Shown here piece after piece: positions 23,975 to 29,876 of a stretch of DNA of 29,876 nt. The stretch lies in IMG/VR virus record IMGVR_UViG_3300048839_000116, positions 1 to 29,876 of that record; one strand, 5' to 3'. Positions within the stretch are counted from its first letter, which is position 1; every line of letters starts with the position of its first letter. The translations under genes and the position numbers were made by a program. The notes under the pieces were generated by a model, which worked only from the letters and a program-made list of their open reading frames with translations, ran no database searches and was not told the DNA's origin. The stretch is from a virus.

Positions 23975-25933
23975 ATGACCATCTCGACAACGGATCGCAA
24001 GGCCGGGCCATTCGACGGGAATGATGTAACTGTCGATTTCCCGTTCACCTTCAAGGTTTTCAGCGCCGCTGACCTCTATGTCATTAAGGCCGATTCAGCC
24101 GGCGCAGAGACCGTGCTGGTGCTGTCGTCTGATTTCACCGTCAGCCTCAACGCTGACCAAGACAGCAATCCGGGCGGGACGCTGACCCTGCCGGCTGCGC
24201 TGGCGACCGGATACACCCTGACCATCACCTCCGACATCGACATCCTTCAGCCGGTCGAACTGACCAACATGGGCGGGTTCTATCCGACCGTCATCAATAC
24301 CGCGCTTGACAGATTGACCATGCTGATTCAGCAGGTTGCCGAATCGGTTGCGCGCAGCGTCAAGTTCAGCGTGTCCACGCCGAGCGACGAGATTACCGAA
24401 CTGCCGTCCAATGACCGCGCCAACAAGGCGCTTGGTTTCGATGCGCTCGGGGCGCTGACCGTATTTGCCATGACGACCGGAACGACGCTGATCGAGATGG
24501 CGCAAGCCGCAGGCTCGGCGCTGGTCGGTTTCATTCAGGCCGGGACGGGCGCGGTAGCCACCACGGCGCAAGAGAAGATGCGCCAAACCGTGAGCGTGTT
24601 CGATTTCCTGCCAGCCTCGCAAATCGCCTACATCAAATTGCAGGACGCCGGCATTGCATCGCAGGATGCCACTATCGTAACCGCGGCGATTCAGGCCGCG
24701 CTCGATACGGGTTATGACGTGTTCCTGCCGTGTGGCTTGTACCTGATCAACGGCGTCCTGGATATGACGGTTGACGGCCAGATTTTCTACGGCGAAGGGC
24801 GCAAGTCCGTCCTCTACAAGAAGGCCGGCGTTCATCCTACGGCCATTGTCCGCATCGAGGATAACCCCTATCCAACCAACAAGCGCCAGCGCATGCACGT
24901 GCGCGACATGCTGATCTACACCCCTGAAACGACCACGACGCGGGGCATTCGAGTGTTCAGCGCGGAGCATACCTACATCACGGACGTTACCGTTAACGGT
25001 GCGTTCGCTCAAGGCATCTTCAACGATTACAGCACGCTCCTGTATCTGACCCGCGTTTCGTTGTGGGGCAATCAAGTCGGCTTTCGTGGGATGTGGGGAT
25101 ATACCGGAGTCGGCTCATGGATCTACCTCACCGATTGCTTCGTGTCGGGCGGCGCGGGTGGCATCTGGATCGAGGACACGGCGGCAGTCAGCATCAACCA
25201 TTGCATCATCACGGCTTGTACCGATTTCGGCATCTGGATCGACCGCACGGCGGGCAAGGCCGCATTCACGGTCGATAACGTCATCATCCACAACTGCGAC
25301 GTGGATAGCTGCCTCGACAACGGCATCCGCCTGACAGACCTTGACCGCCCCACGGTTTCCGATACCTGGGTGTCGTGTGGCCGCGATGCGACGGACTACA
25401 AGGACGGCATCTATGCCATCCTGTGCAACGAGTTGACCGTCAGCAATTGCAACCTCTACAACAACGGCGCGGCTGGTCTGCATCTTGATGCCTGTACCGA
25501 TAGCCTTGTGATTGGCAACAAGGCGACTGGGAACAAGACCTACGGGATTTGGACGACCGCCTCGACCAGCGGCACAACTTTCATCGGCAACACATGCAGC
25601 CCGACCGGGCCGCTTTACACGCAGCCGAATGGCATTGCCGTTGATAACGGCGACTACAACATCATCGTCGGCAACAACTGCCAGGGACACGGCACAAACG
25701 ACATCTATGACGGTTCAGGAGCCAACGGAAAGCGCATCGCAAACGTTGGGGTTGCCGACCGCAGCGTCGGCGCTGTCACCGTGGCGAACCTGCCCACCGC
25801 TGCCTCTGTCGGGCAGGGCGCGCGGCACATGGTCAGTGACGCTACCGTGACCACGTTTGCCTCCATTGTCGCCGGGGGCGGGGCGAACATCGTGCCTGTT
25901 TACAGCGACGGCACGAAATGGCTGATCGGATGA
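23975..25933 (+). CDS. Tail spike with T7-type anchor and beta-helix
   Basis: A 652-residue protein. Residues 1 to about 130 form a T7 gp17-like virion-anchoring domain (GNDVTVDFPFTFKVFSAADL; NMGGFYPTVINTALDRLTMLIQQ). Residues about 210-560 form a pectate-lyase-type right-handed beta-helix: SVFDFLPASQIAYIKLQDAG at the cap, then repeats such as VSINHCIITACTDFGIWI and LTVSNCNLYNNGAAGLHL. The last 50 residues (ANLPTAASVGQGARHMVSDA; GGGANIVPVYSDGTKW) are a terminal domain shared with many phage tail proteins. It should bind and perhaps degrade surface polysaccharide; no catalytic residues could be assigned. Confidence 0.88.
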   Translation: MTISTTDRKAGPFDGNDVTVDFPFTFKVFSAADLYVIKADSAGAETVLVLSSDFTVSLNADQDSNPGGTLTLPAALATGYTLTITSDIDILQPVELTNMGGFYPTVINTALDRLTMLIQQVAESVARSVKFSVSTPSDEITELPSNDRANKALGFDALGALTVFAMTTGTTLIEMAQAAGSALVGFIQAGTGAVATTAQEKMRQTVSVFDFLPASQIAYIKLQDAGIASQDATIVTAAIQAALDTGYDVFLPCGLYLINGVLDMTVDGQIFYGEGRKSVLYKKAGVHPTAIVRIEDNPYPTNKRQRMHVRDMLIYTPETTTTRGIRVFSAEHTYITDVTVNGAFAQGIFNDYSTLLYLTRVSLWGNQVGFRGMWGYTGVGSWIYLTDCFVSGGAGGIWIEDTAAVSINHCIITACTDFGIWIDRTAGKAAFTVDNVIIHNCDVDSCLDNGIRLTDLDRPTVSDTWVSCGRDATDYKDGIYAILCNELTVSNCNLYNNGAAGLHLDACTDSLVIGNKATGNKTYGIWTTASTSGTTFIGNTCSPTGPLYTQPNGIAVDNGDYNIIVGNNCQGHGTNDIYDGSGANGKRIANVGVADRSVGAVTVANLPTAASVGQGARHMVSDATVTTFASIVAGGGANIVPVYSDGTKWLIG

Positions 25934-26160
25934 TGATCCCACTCGACAAACAGGCCCACGCCTGGGCTGGATGCGCCATCTTCGGCCTGGCCGTCGCCGT
26001 CCTGCCGCCGCTCTATGCGCTGCTGTTGGTGGCTGGCGCCGCCATCGGCAAGGAATTATGGGACCGTCGCACCCACCCGGCCGACTGGCTGGATGCCGCC
26101 GCGACGATAGCGGGCGGGTTGGTGGCCGCTGCGTGGAATTACGGTGTGCAGTTGGTTTGA
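25930..26160 (+). CDS. Small inner-membrane protein (lysis region)
   Basis: A 76-residue protein; the ATG at 25930 overlaps the spike stop (ATGA), and 25918 or 25933 are alternatives. It carries KQAHAWAG near the start, then a hydrophobic segment (AVLPPLYALLLVAGAAIG), KELWDRRTHPADWLDAAAT and a second hydrophobic segment. This KxxH / DxxDxxA pattern resembles the DUF2279/YfiM-type small membrane proteins seen in phage lysis regions. A holin-like role is possible but unproven. Confidence 0.7.
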   Translation: MMIPLDKQAHAWAGCAIFGLAVAVLPPLYALLLVAGAAIGKELWDRRTHPADWLDAAATIAGGLVAAAWNYGVQLV

Positions 26161-26165
26161 AAGCG

Positions 26166-26435
26166 ATGACGATGACGATAGACCCCGACGCGCTCGCGTC
26201 CGCTATTCTGGAAAAAATGAAGGAAGAGCATCGCGTGTTCTGGATCGATCCTGAACGGCACTCCGACCAGCACGCGTTCCTCGCGCTGCTCATGCAAGAG
26301 CGCGAAGAACGCATCCAGCGCAAAAAACGGATTGAAGAAAAAATCGCCGGGTCGCTGGTCCTGTCATTTATTCTCATGACCATCGGCCTGATCGGCGCTG
26401 GCGCACTCGACTGGATGAGAAAACACCTCAACTGA
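26166..26435 (+). CDS. Small protein with C-terminal membrane anchor
   Basis: An 89-residue protein. The ATG at 26166 is chosen: five bases after the upstream stop. The N-terminal half is charged with EEHRVFWIDPERHSDQHAFL, and a basic helix (EREERIQRKKRIEEK) leads into a transmembrane segment (LVLSFILMTIGLIGAGAL) and a short basic tail. It resembles uncharacterised phage proteins from lysis clusters; a holin or antiholin role fits position and topology. It overlaps the next gene (TGATG). Confidence 0.65.
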   Translation: MTMTIDPDALASAILEKMKEEHRVFWIDPERHSDQHAFLALLMQEREERIQRKKRIEEKIAGSLVLSFILMTIGLIGAGALDWMRKHLN

Positions 26436-26635
26436 TGAGCGATGACGCCGGCAGCGCTGAACAGCGCATCGAAGACATTATTGCCGACGGGCTGGCGAAG
26501 GTTCGCCGACGCATGGAATCGCGCGAACTTGATCCGTGCGGGGCGTGCCATTTCTGCGGCGAGGATGTGAATTCCGGCAGGTTGTTCTGTTCGCGCGAGT
26601 GCTCGGATGACTGGGAAAATGCGAAACACCGATGA
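26435..26635 (+). CDS. Small zinc-ribbon protein
   Basis: A 66-residue protein with a four-cysteine zinc site: CHFC (about residues 38-41) and CSREC (about 52-56), preceded by DPCGACHFCG. The N-terminal half is an acidic then basic helix. The TGATG and ATGA overlaps with its neighbours show it is part of the operon. Similar small zinc-ribbon proteins occur in proteobacterial phages with no assigned function. Confidence 0.65.
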   Translation: MSDDAGSAEQRIEDIIADGLAKVRRRMESRELDPCGACHFCGEDVNSGRLFCSRECSDDWENAKHR

Positions 26636-26847
26636 AGCTGCTCGATGACTGGAAACGCATCGCGCGAAAGGCATGGAGCGTGCGCCTCATGCTGGCCGCG
26701 GGCGTGCTGTCCGGCGCCGAAGCGGTCGTGCCGATGCTCGGCGCGTACATGCCGCGCAGGGCATTCGCCGTCGTGGTGTTCGTCGTGGTGATGGGCGCGC
26801 TAGTGGCGCGGTTCGTCGCACAACGGAGCATGCGGGATGACGACTGA
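26632..26847 (+). CDS. Holin candidate, two membrane segments
   Basis: A 71-residue protein: a basic amphipathic start (LLDDWKRIARKAWSVRLML), a weak hydrophobic segment (AAGVLSGAEAVVPMLGAY), then a strong one (AFAVVVFVVVMGALVARFVA) and a charged tail (QRSMRDDD). This matches a phage family usually annotated as putative holin. It lies two genes before the lysozyme. Coupled to both neighbours by overlaps. Confidence 0.7.
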   Translation: MKLLDDWKRIARKAWSVRLMLAAGVLSGAEAVVPMLGAYMPRRAFAVVVFVVVMGALVARFVAQRSMRDDD

Positions 26848-27022
26848 AGGCAAGTCCTTCAATTTCACCGCGATCCTGACCGCGCTTGTCGTGGTCGGCT
26901 ACATCGGCGTGTCAGCGATGGCTTATTTACGTGCCGGGATTTCCTGGCAGGAGTTCTCGGCGGCGGTTGGGCCGATCGCCGGTACGGTGCTCGGCTATTG
27001 GTTCCGGGGGGTCAAGCAATGA
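26837..27022 (+). CDS. Small membrane protein, holin/antiholin candidate
   Basis: A 61-residue protein with one clear transmembrane segment (AILTALVVVGYIGVSAMAYL) and a second weaker hydrophobic region (FSAAVGPIAGTVLGYWF) before a basic end. It overlaps the upstream holin candidate by 11 bases and the lysozyme by four bases, so it is the last gene before the endolysin. Which of the several small membrane proteins is the holin cannot be decided by reading. Confidence 0.65.
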   Translation: MTTEGKSFNFTAILTALVVVGYIGVSAMAYLRAGISWQEFSAAVGPIAGTVLGYWFRGVKQ

Positions 27023-27534
27023 TCCGCCCGCGCCTGCCGATCGCCGCGCTGGTGCTGTCCGCCGCCGGGTTCGCCGGCATTGCCATCAATGAGCACTATA
27101 CCGACACGGCCGTCATCCCGACCAGGAACGACCGCCCGACCGTGGGGCTGGGCTCGACCTTCCGGGATGACGGCACGCCGGTACAGATGGGCGACACGAT
27201 CACGCCGGTCAAGGCCATCGTGCGCAGCATTGCGCATATCCAGAAGGACGAGGCTGGTCTGAAGCGCTGCGTGGTCGCGCCGATGCACCAGGTCGAATAC
27301 GACATCCTGGTGGACTTCTCCTACCAGTACGGCGTGCCGACCGCCTGCCGCAGCTCGATGGTGCTCTACACCAACGCAGGCCGCTATGCCGATGCCTGCG
27401 ACGCCTACACGCGCTATAAGTTCAGCGGCGGCTACGACTGCTCGACAACGATCAACGGGCAGCCGAACAAGCGCTGCTGGGGTGTGTGGAAACGAAGTCT
27501 TGAAAGGAAAGAACGATGTCTTTCAGTTCAGTGA
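27019..27534 (+). CDS. Signal-anchor lysozyme (GH24-type endolysin)
   Basis: A 171-residue protein. ATG 27019 gives an N-terminal Ala/Gly-rich, weakly hydrophobic segment (LPIAALVLSAAGFAGIAI, 6-23), typical of SAR endolysins that are exported by Sec and released from the membrane when the holin depolarises it. E25 follows at once, with RPTVGLGS (39-46) giving the lysozyme Thr; the usual Asp between them is not clearly aligned. Later segments (AHIQKDEAGLKRC; DILVDFSYQYG; NKRCWGVWKR) fit phage lysozymes. Several cysteines may control activation. Confidence 0.85.
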   Translation: MIRPRLPIAALVLSAAGFAGIAINEHYTDTAVIPTRNDRPTVGLGSTFRDDGTPVQMGDTITPVKAIVRSIAHIQKDEAGLKRCVVAPMHQVEYDILVDFSYQYGVPTACRSSMVLYTNAGRYADACDAYTRYKFSGGYDCSTTINGQPNKRCWGVWKRSLERKERCLSVQ

Positions 27535-27626
27535 GTCAGCGCGAGATATTGGCCTGCTGGCTGGGGCTTGTGATTGGCTTTATGTGGGGGCTTCTGTGCG
27601 CGATTCTTGGCTTGCTGGCCCGCTGA
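27516..27626 (+). CDS. 36-residue membrane micro-protein
   Basis: AAGGA (27504-27508) lies seven bases before ATG 27516, one of the best ribosome-binding sites in the lysis cluster. The frame overlaps the lysozyme end by 19 bases and encodes a polar start (SFSSVSQREIL) and one transmembrane segment (WLGLVIGFMWGLLCAILGLL) ending LAR. It also overlaps the start of the next gene. It may be a lysis regulator (holin, antiholin or pinholin size) or a translation-coupling leader. Confidence 0.55.
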   Translation: MSFSSVSQREILACWLGLVIGFMWGLLCAILGLLAR

Positions 27627-28141
27627 TCCCATACGCCATCCTCGCCGTCGTGCTGGCGGCAGGGTGGACATTTTGGCCGCGCCCCGCGCCGGAAGTTGGG
27701 CAGTCCGTCGCGCTACCACCGGCAAATGAAGTGCGCACCGTGGAAAAGATCATCGAGCGCCCGAAAATCGTCTATGTCTACCCGCAAAAAACCAAGCAAG
27801 CCCTCAACCTCCCGCAGGACGTGGTTGCTGATCAAGCGAAAAAAGCCATTGCCACCGGAAAGCTGGACGCAGAGGAAAGGGAATATAGCCTGACCGCAGT
27901 TCTGGACACCGAGACTGGCGACAGCCATGTGTATGCAAGACCCGAGCCATTGCCGTGGATCGGGCCTGGCAAGCGCGGCGCTGTCGGCATGGCCTATGGA
28001 ATGAAGAACGGCAACCAGGTCGGGATGATTTACGCCGAGCACGACCTGTTGCGGGTGAAGGCGTTGCACGCCGGGGCGCGCGCGCAGGCCTTCAGTGATG
28101 GTGACTGGTTCGCTGGCTGGTACGTGGAGATTCGTTGGTGA
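27596..28141 (+). CDS. Membrane-anchored periplasmic protein, unknown (possible spanin substitute)
   Basis: A 181-residue protein with GTG start at 27596, preceded by GGGGG; the frame continues upstream but there it is only the shadow of the lysozyme. N-terminal anchor (IPYAILAVVLAAGWTFW), a Pro-rich linker, a KIIERPKIVYVYPQK strand, then a beta-rich C-terminal domain (VLDTETGDSHVYARPEPLPW; AFSDGDWFAGWYVEIRW). Related proteins lie after phage endolysins as unknowns. Position suggests a link to lysis; it does not look like Rz, which is a coiled coil. Confidence 0.65.
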   Translation: MRDSWLAGPLIPYAILAVVLAAGWTFWPRPAPEVGQSVALPPANEVRTVEKIIERPKIVYVYPQKTKQALNLPQDVVADQAKKAIATGKLDAEEREYSLTAVLDTETGDSHVYARPEPLPWIGPGKRGAVGMAYGMKNGNQVGMIYAEHDLLRVKALHAGARAQAFSDGDWFAGWYVEIRW

Positions 28142-28142
28142 T

Positions 28143-28343
28143 ATGGCCGTCCGCGTATCCTGCAACGCCCAACTGAGATTCAGTGTGCTGCTGGATTGCG
28201 TCGAAGAGGACGAAGCCGTCGCCATCGTCAAACGCCACATGCACGCCGCCGCCTTACAGGCCGCGCTCGAAATGCGGCGGGACGGCATCGACACCGAGCT
28301 CGACGTGGACTATCTGGTGGCCTACACCAAGTCCGGCGCCTGA
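28143..28343 (+). CDS. Small unknown protein at the end of the late operon
   Basis: A 66-residue protein starting at ATG 28143 right after the upstream stop. It shows a short strand (AVRVSCNAQLRFSVLLDC), an acidic helix and a basic helix (EAVAIVKRHMHAAALQAALEM), then DGIDTELDVDYLVAYT. No signal or membrane segment. It is the last gene before a terminator and the last phage-like plus-strand gene of the window. Function not recognised. Confidence 0.6.
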   Translation: MAVRVSCNAQLRFSVLLDCVEEDEAVAIVKRHMHAAALQAALEMRRDGIDTELDVDYLVAYTKSGA

Positions 28344-28381
28344 AAAACGGGCCGCCAGGATTGGCGTGGTGCGGTTTTTTT
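28344..28381 (+). terminator. Rho-independent terminator at end of late region
   Basis: CGCCA (28353-28357) pairs with TGGCG (28362-28366) with loop GGAT, flanked by an A run (28343-28347) that can pair with the T run at 28375-28381. It follows the last late gene at once. Confidence 0.65.
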
Positions 28382-28507
28382 GGGGCTGGATAGGGTAGGG
28401 CTACCCCACTGCCAGCATCCGATGCACGGCATACGGTAGGTGTTAGGTGTGTTTGCCGGGTTTTTCATGTGTTATGCACCTGTTTAGGTGTCTATTACGT
28501 GTTAGCG
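28382..28507. promoter_or_regulatory. Non-coding junction with three GTGTTA repeats (attI-like or operator-like)
   Basis: This gap separates the phage late region from the cassette region. GTTA cores, each preceded by TGT or GTGT, start at 28442, 28471 and 28501, spaced 29 and 30 bases. The last, GTTAGCG (28501-28507), equals an attC-type core and is where the first cassette would join. Between them are a small hairpin CACCT/AGGTG (28477-28490) and further left GGGTAG/CTACCC. No attC-type fold is visible here, so this end may be an attI-like or secondary insertion site. A repressor operator is an alternative. Confidence 0.4.
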
Positions 28508-28764
28508 GTCAAGGCCGCACGCGCAATCCGCTTGTAATGCTCAGGATCGTTCGCCATCGCTACCGCCATCGCGCCATCAAGTCGATAGCCATCCTCCAAG
28601 TCCCTCTGCATCGCTCCGATTGGATTGATGATGTCGGCGAGTGCGCCGCGCAATCGCTCAATCTCTGTTGCGGCTTCCGTCATTGCGGTTATAGCAAGGC
28701 TTCCGGCTATGTAATTCTCTGGGCCAAGGCTGCTATACAGTTTCAGCTTTTCAACTATGTCCAT
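28495..28764 (-). CDS. Phage-type small accessory protein, unknown (cassette 1)
   Basis: An 89-residue protein; GGAGAA lies on this strand just before the ATG at 28764. The middle has a Glu/Arg helix (MTEAATEIERLRGAL), then IINPIGAMQRDL, LDGAMAVAMANDPEHYKRIARAAL, a pattern of small early-region proteins in proteobacterial phages. It lies between the GTTAGCG core at 28501 and the attC at 28783; its start is 18 bases from that attC. Its stop (28495-28497) lies just outside the core. Function not recognised. Confidence 0.7.
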   Translation of the reverse strand: MDIVEKLKLYSSLGPENYIAGSLAITAMTEAATEIERLRGALADIINPIGAMQRDLEDGYRLDGAMAVAMANDPEHYKRIARAALTANT

Positions 28765-28782
28765 GTCGTTCTCCGCAAAAAC

Positions 28783-28839
28783 CGCTAACCCGTCATTCCA
28801 GCGGACGCCGTGCCGGCGCCGCTGACTTCTGCGTTATGC
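28783..28839 (+). repeat. attC-type recombination site 1
   Basis: CGCTAAC (28783-28789) and GTTATGC (28833-28839) flank a hairpin: CAGCGG (28799-28804), unpaired A28805, CGCCG (28806-28810), loop TGC, then CGGCGCCGCTG (28814-28824). The single extrahelical base in the left arm is a hallmark of attC and gives plus orientation. The methyltransferase stop codon lies in GTTATGC. Confidence 0.8.
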
Positions 28840-29463
28840 CCCAAACATCGCCAGTTGCGCGGTAGCCTGTTCAAAGCGTTTCTTTGCTGCGTTGTAATAG
28901 TCCGTATCAAGTTCGCACCCCACAAAATCAACCCCGAAATAGTGCGCTGCTATCGCGCTGCTTCCGCTTCCTAGATGGGTGTCTAAAATCCGTTGCCCTG
29001 GTTTGGCGTAGTTCGTTAAGAGCCATTCGTAAAGCTTCACTGGCTTTTGGGTTGGGTGAATCCTGTCCTTGTTCGCCGCAGCATTAAAATCGTACTTCTT
29101 GGCACTGCTCTTAAAAGATGTCCACGCCATTTCATACTGAGCAAAAGTCACATCTTCTGAAAACCCCTTGTCCCACAAAATCCAACACGGCGAAGGGTAT
29201 AGGTAATCTGTCATGTAGTTACCCCCCCATATAATCTGGTTTTTGCTCACCCTATCTAGTTGGGAAAAATAATCCTCGTTCGGTATGTTTTTGTCTTCTC
29301 CGGCAAACTTCTTGTATTTGCTCTTTGCGTCGCCTTTTCTCCGTCCCATGTTTACGTTAATGCCTATGCCATACGGCGGGTCAGCAATCGCCAAATCAAA
29401 AACCTTGTCCGGCAGCGTTGCCAGGTATTCCATGCAGTCTATGTTCAAAAGTTCAATGCTCAT
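28834..29463 (-). CDS. Beta-type DNA adenine/cytosine-N4 methyltransferase (cassette 2)
   Basis: A 209-residue protein. ATG 29463 has GAGGTG upstream; GTG 29469 is an alternative. The order of motifs is beta type: catalytic motif IV DPPYG (28-32), then IHPTQKPVKLYEWLL (about 135-149, motif X region), then the AdoMet motif DTHLGSGSS (161-169). The target-recognition region between them is short. DPPYG favours adenine-N6 methylation. No restriction partner is visible, so it is probably a solitary enzyme protecting phage DNA or altering regulation. Its stop overlaps one attC core and its start is 17 bases from the next, an almost gene-only cassette. Confidence 0.88.
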   Translation of the reverse strand: MSIELLNIDCMEYLATLPDKVFDLAIADPPYGIGINVNMGRRKGDAKSKYKKFAGEDKNIPNEDYFSQLDRVSKNQIIWGGNYMTDYLYPSPCWILWDKGFSEDVTFAQYEMAWTSFKSSAKKYDFNAAANKDRIHPTQKPVKLYEWLLTNYAKPGQRILDTHLGSGSSAIAAHYFGVDFVGCELDTDYYNAAKKRFEQATAQLAMFGA

Positions 29464-29479
29464 TTTCACCTCAAAACTG

Positions 29480-29542
29480 GCATAACACGTCGGTCAAGCG
29501 GACGGCGGAAAAGCACCGCCGCCGCTTACCTTGGCGTTAGGC
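29480..29542 (+). repeat. attC-type recombination site 2
   Basis: GCATAAC (29480-29486) and GTTAGGC (29536-29542). Hairpin: AAGCGG (29496-29501), unpaired A29502, CGGCGG (29503-29508), seven-base loop, CCGCCGCCGCTT (29516-29527). GTTAGGC fits the GTTRRRY core perfectly and is preceded by GC, as in known attC sites. Plus orientation. Confidence 0.85.
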
Positions 29543-29719
29543 GTCCTTCTGCAAAATAATTGCGCGCTTGTGCAGTTTTGCGCACAGCCATGCATTAGCT
29601 GCCGTTTTCGTAGGCCAGAAAAGAGGATCATGAATGCTGCCGTCACGTCGCACCATGTACGTCATCCAGCGTCCTTTGCGCACTCGCTGGATTACTGCGT
29701 CTGGCGTTTTGTCTTGCAT
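29537..29719 (-). CDS. Small unknown protein (cassette 3)
   Basis: A 60-residue protein; GGAG lies about eight bases before ATG 29719 on this strand. It has a basic start (RVRKGRWMTYMVRRDGS), an aromatic centre (IHDPLFWPTKTAANAWLCAKL) and a basic end. It fills the cassette between two attC sites almost completely: the stop TAA lies in GTTAGGC (29536-29542). Function not recognised; single small unknown genes are usual for cassettes. Confidence 0.65.
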   Translation of the reverse strand: MQDKTPDAVIQRVRKGRWMTYMVRRDGSIHDPLFWPTKTAANAWLCAKLHKRAIILQKDA

Positions 29720-29744
29720 GTTTCGTACTCCGTAGCGTGCTGTC

Positions 29745-29804
29745 GCCTAACAACTCCATCAAGCCGAACCCACTTCGTGGGTCGGCTTATGTCGGGCGTT
29801 AGCC
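29745..29804 (+). repeat. attC-type recombination site 3
   Basis: GCCTAAC (29745-29751) and GTTAGCC (29798-29804). Hairpin: AAGCCGA (29761-29767), one extra A, CCCAC (29769-29773), loop TTC, GTGGGTCGGCTT (29777-29788). The left arm closely resembles that of the classic aadA1 attC (AACAA/CTC, CAAGCCGA). Plus orientation, 60 bases, typical size. Confidence 0.88.
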
Positions 29805-29876
29805 GCCTCGTGTGCCACCCAATTCTCGCAGCTTGTCGCATACCCATTGCGGGTCAGTCACGCTGCCGCCCGGCAT
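29799..29876 (-). CDS. C-terminal part (or all) of a small protein in a fourth cassette
   Basis: A minus-strand frame of 25 residues reaches the right edge of the window and ends with TAA at 29799-29801, inside the GTTAGCC core of attC site 3. The stop-in-core arrangement is the same as for the genes ending at 28834 and 29537, which supports it. An ATG lies at the very edge (29876), so it may start there or further right. The visible part includes DPQWVCDKLRELGG. Function not recognised. Confidence 0.5.
   Translation of the reverse strand: MPGGSVTDPQWVCDKLRELGGTRGG

Overview
This window is part of the genome of a tailed phage with a short tail (podovirus-type), either a free phage or a prophage. 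The morphogenesis genes match the Bordetella phage BPP-1 lineage: podoviral portal, Bbp19-like protein, scaffold, Bbp17-like major capsid protein, Bbp16-like cement protein, T7-type adaptor and nozzle proteins, ejected core proteins and a pectate-lyase-fold tail spike. The GC-rich composition, NinB and Ref-type genes and protein style suggest a proteobacterial, probably beta-proteobacterial, host; this is inference.

Layout. 1-1400: end of an early/middle operon with ATGA-overlapped genes (partial gene, NinB, Ref-like nuclease, HTH protein, small unknowns). 1391-4331: terminase small and large subunits; the large subunit carries a 363-residue intein inside its Walker A motif. 4332-9192: a promoter-bearing gap, a cupin-like protein, a small virion-type protein, the portal, a free-standing HNH gene and a tail-spike-like protein. 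9193-12063: terminator, promoter, Bbp19-like protein, scaffold, capsid, cement protein, terminator. 12082-23914: adaptor, nozzle, three ejected core proteins, the last 2246 residues long. 23916-28381: promoter, second tail spike, lysis cluster (several small membrane proteins and a signal-anchor lysozyme), terminator. 28382-29876: a minus-strand region where every gene is bounded by an integron-type attC site; one gene is a beta-type DNA methyltransferase.

Most notable. (1) Four copies of GGTGCGCGTAY followed at an exact 17-base spacing by TANNTT, one before each late module: a phage-specific late promoter family, two members of which place the start codon exactly where transcription should begin (leaderless mRNAs). 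(2) A complete HNH endonuclease gene lies antisense inside the giant ejection-protein gene, in a codon register that keeps the host frame open. (3) The terminase intein starts with Ala and has the Trp/Cys/Thr signature of class 3 inteins. (4) Three attC sites, each with the single extrahelical base of genuine attC hairpins, partition the minus-strand genes into cassettes.

Most sites and intergenic gaps were read by eye; no database search or folding program was used.
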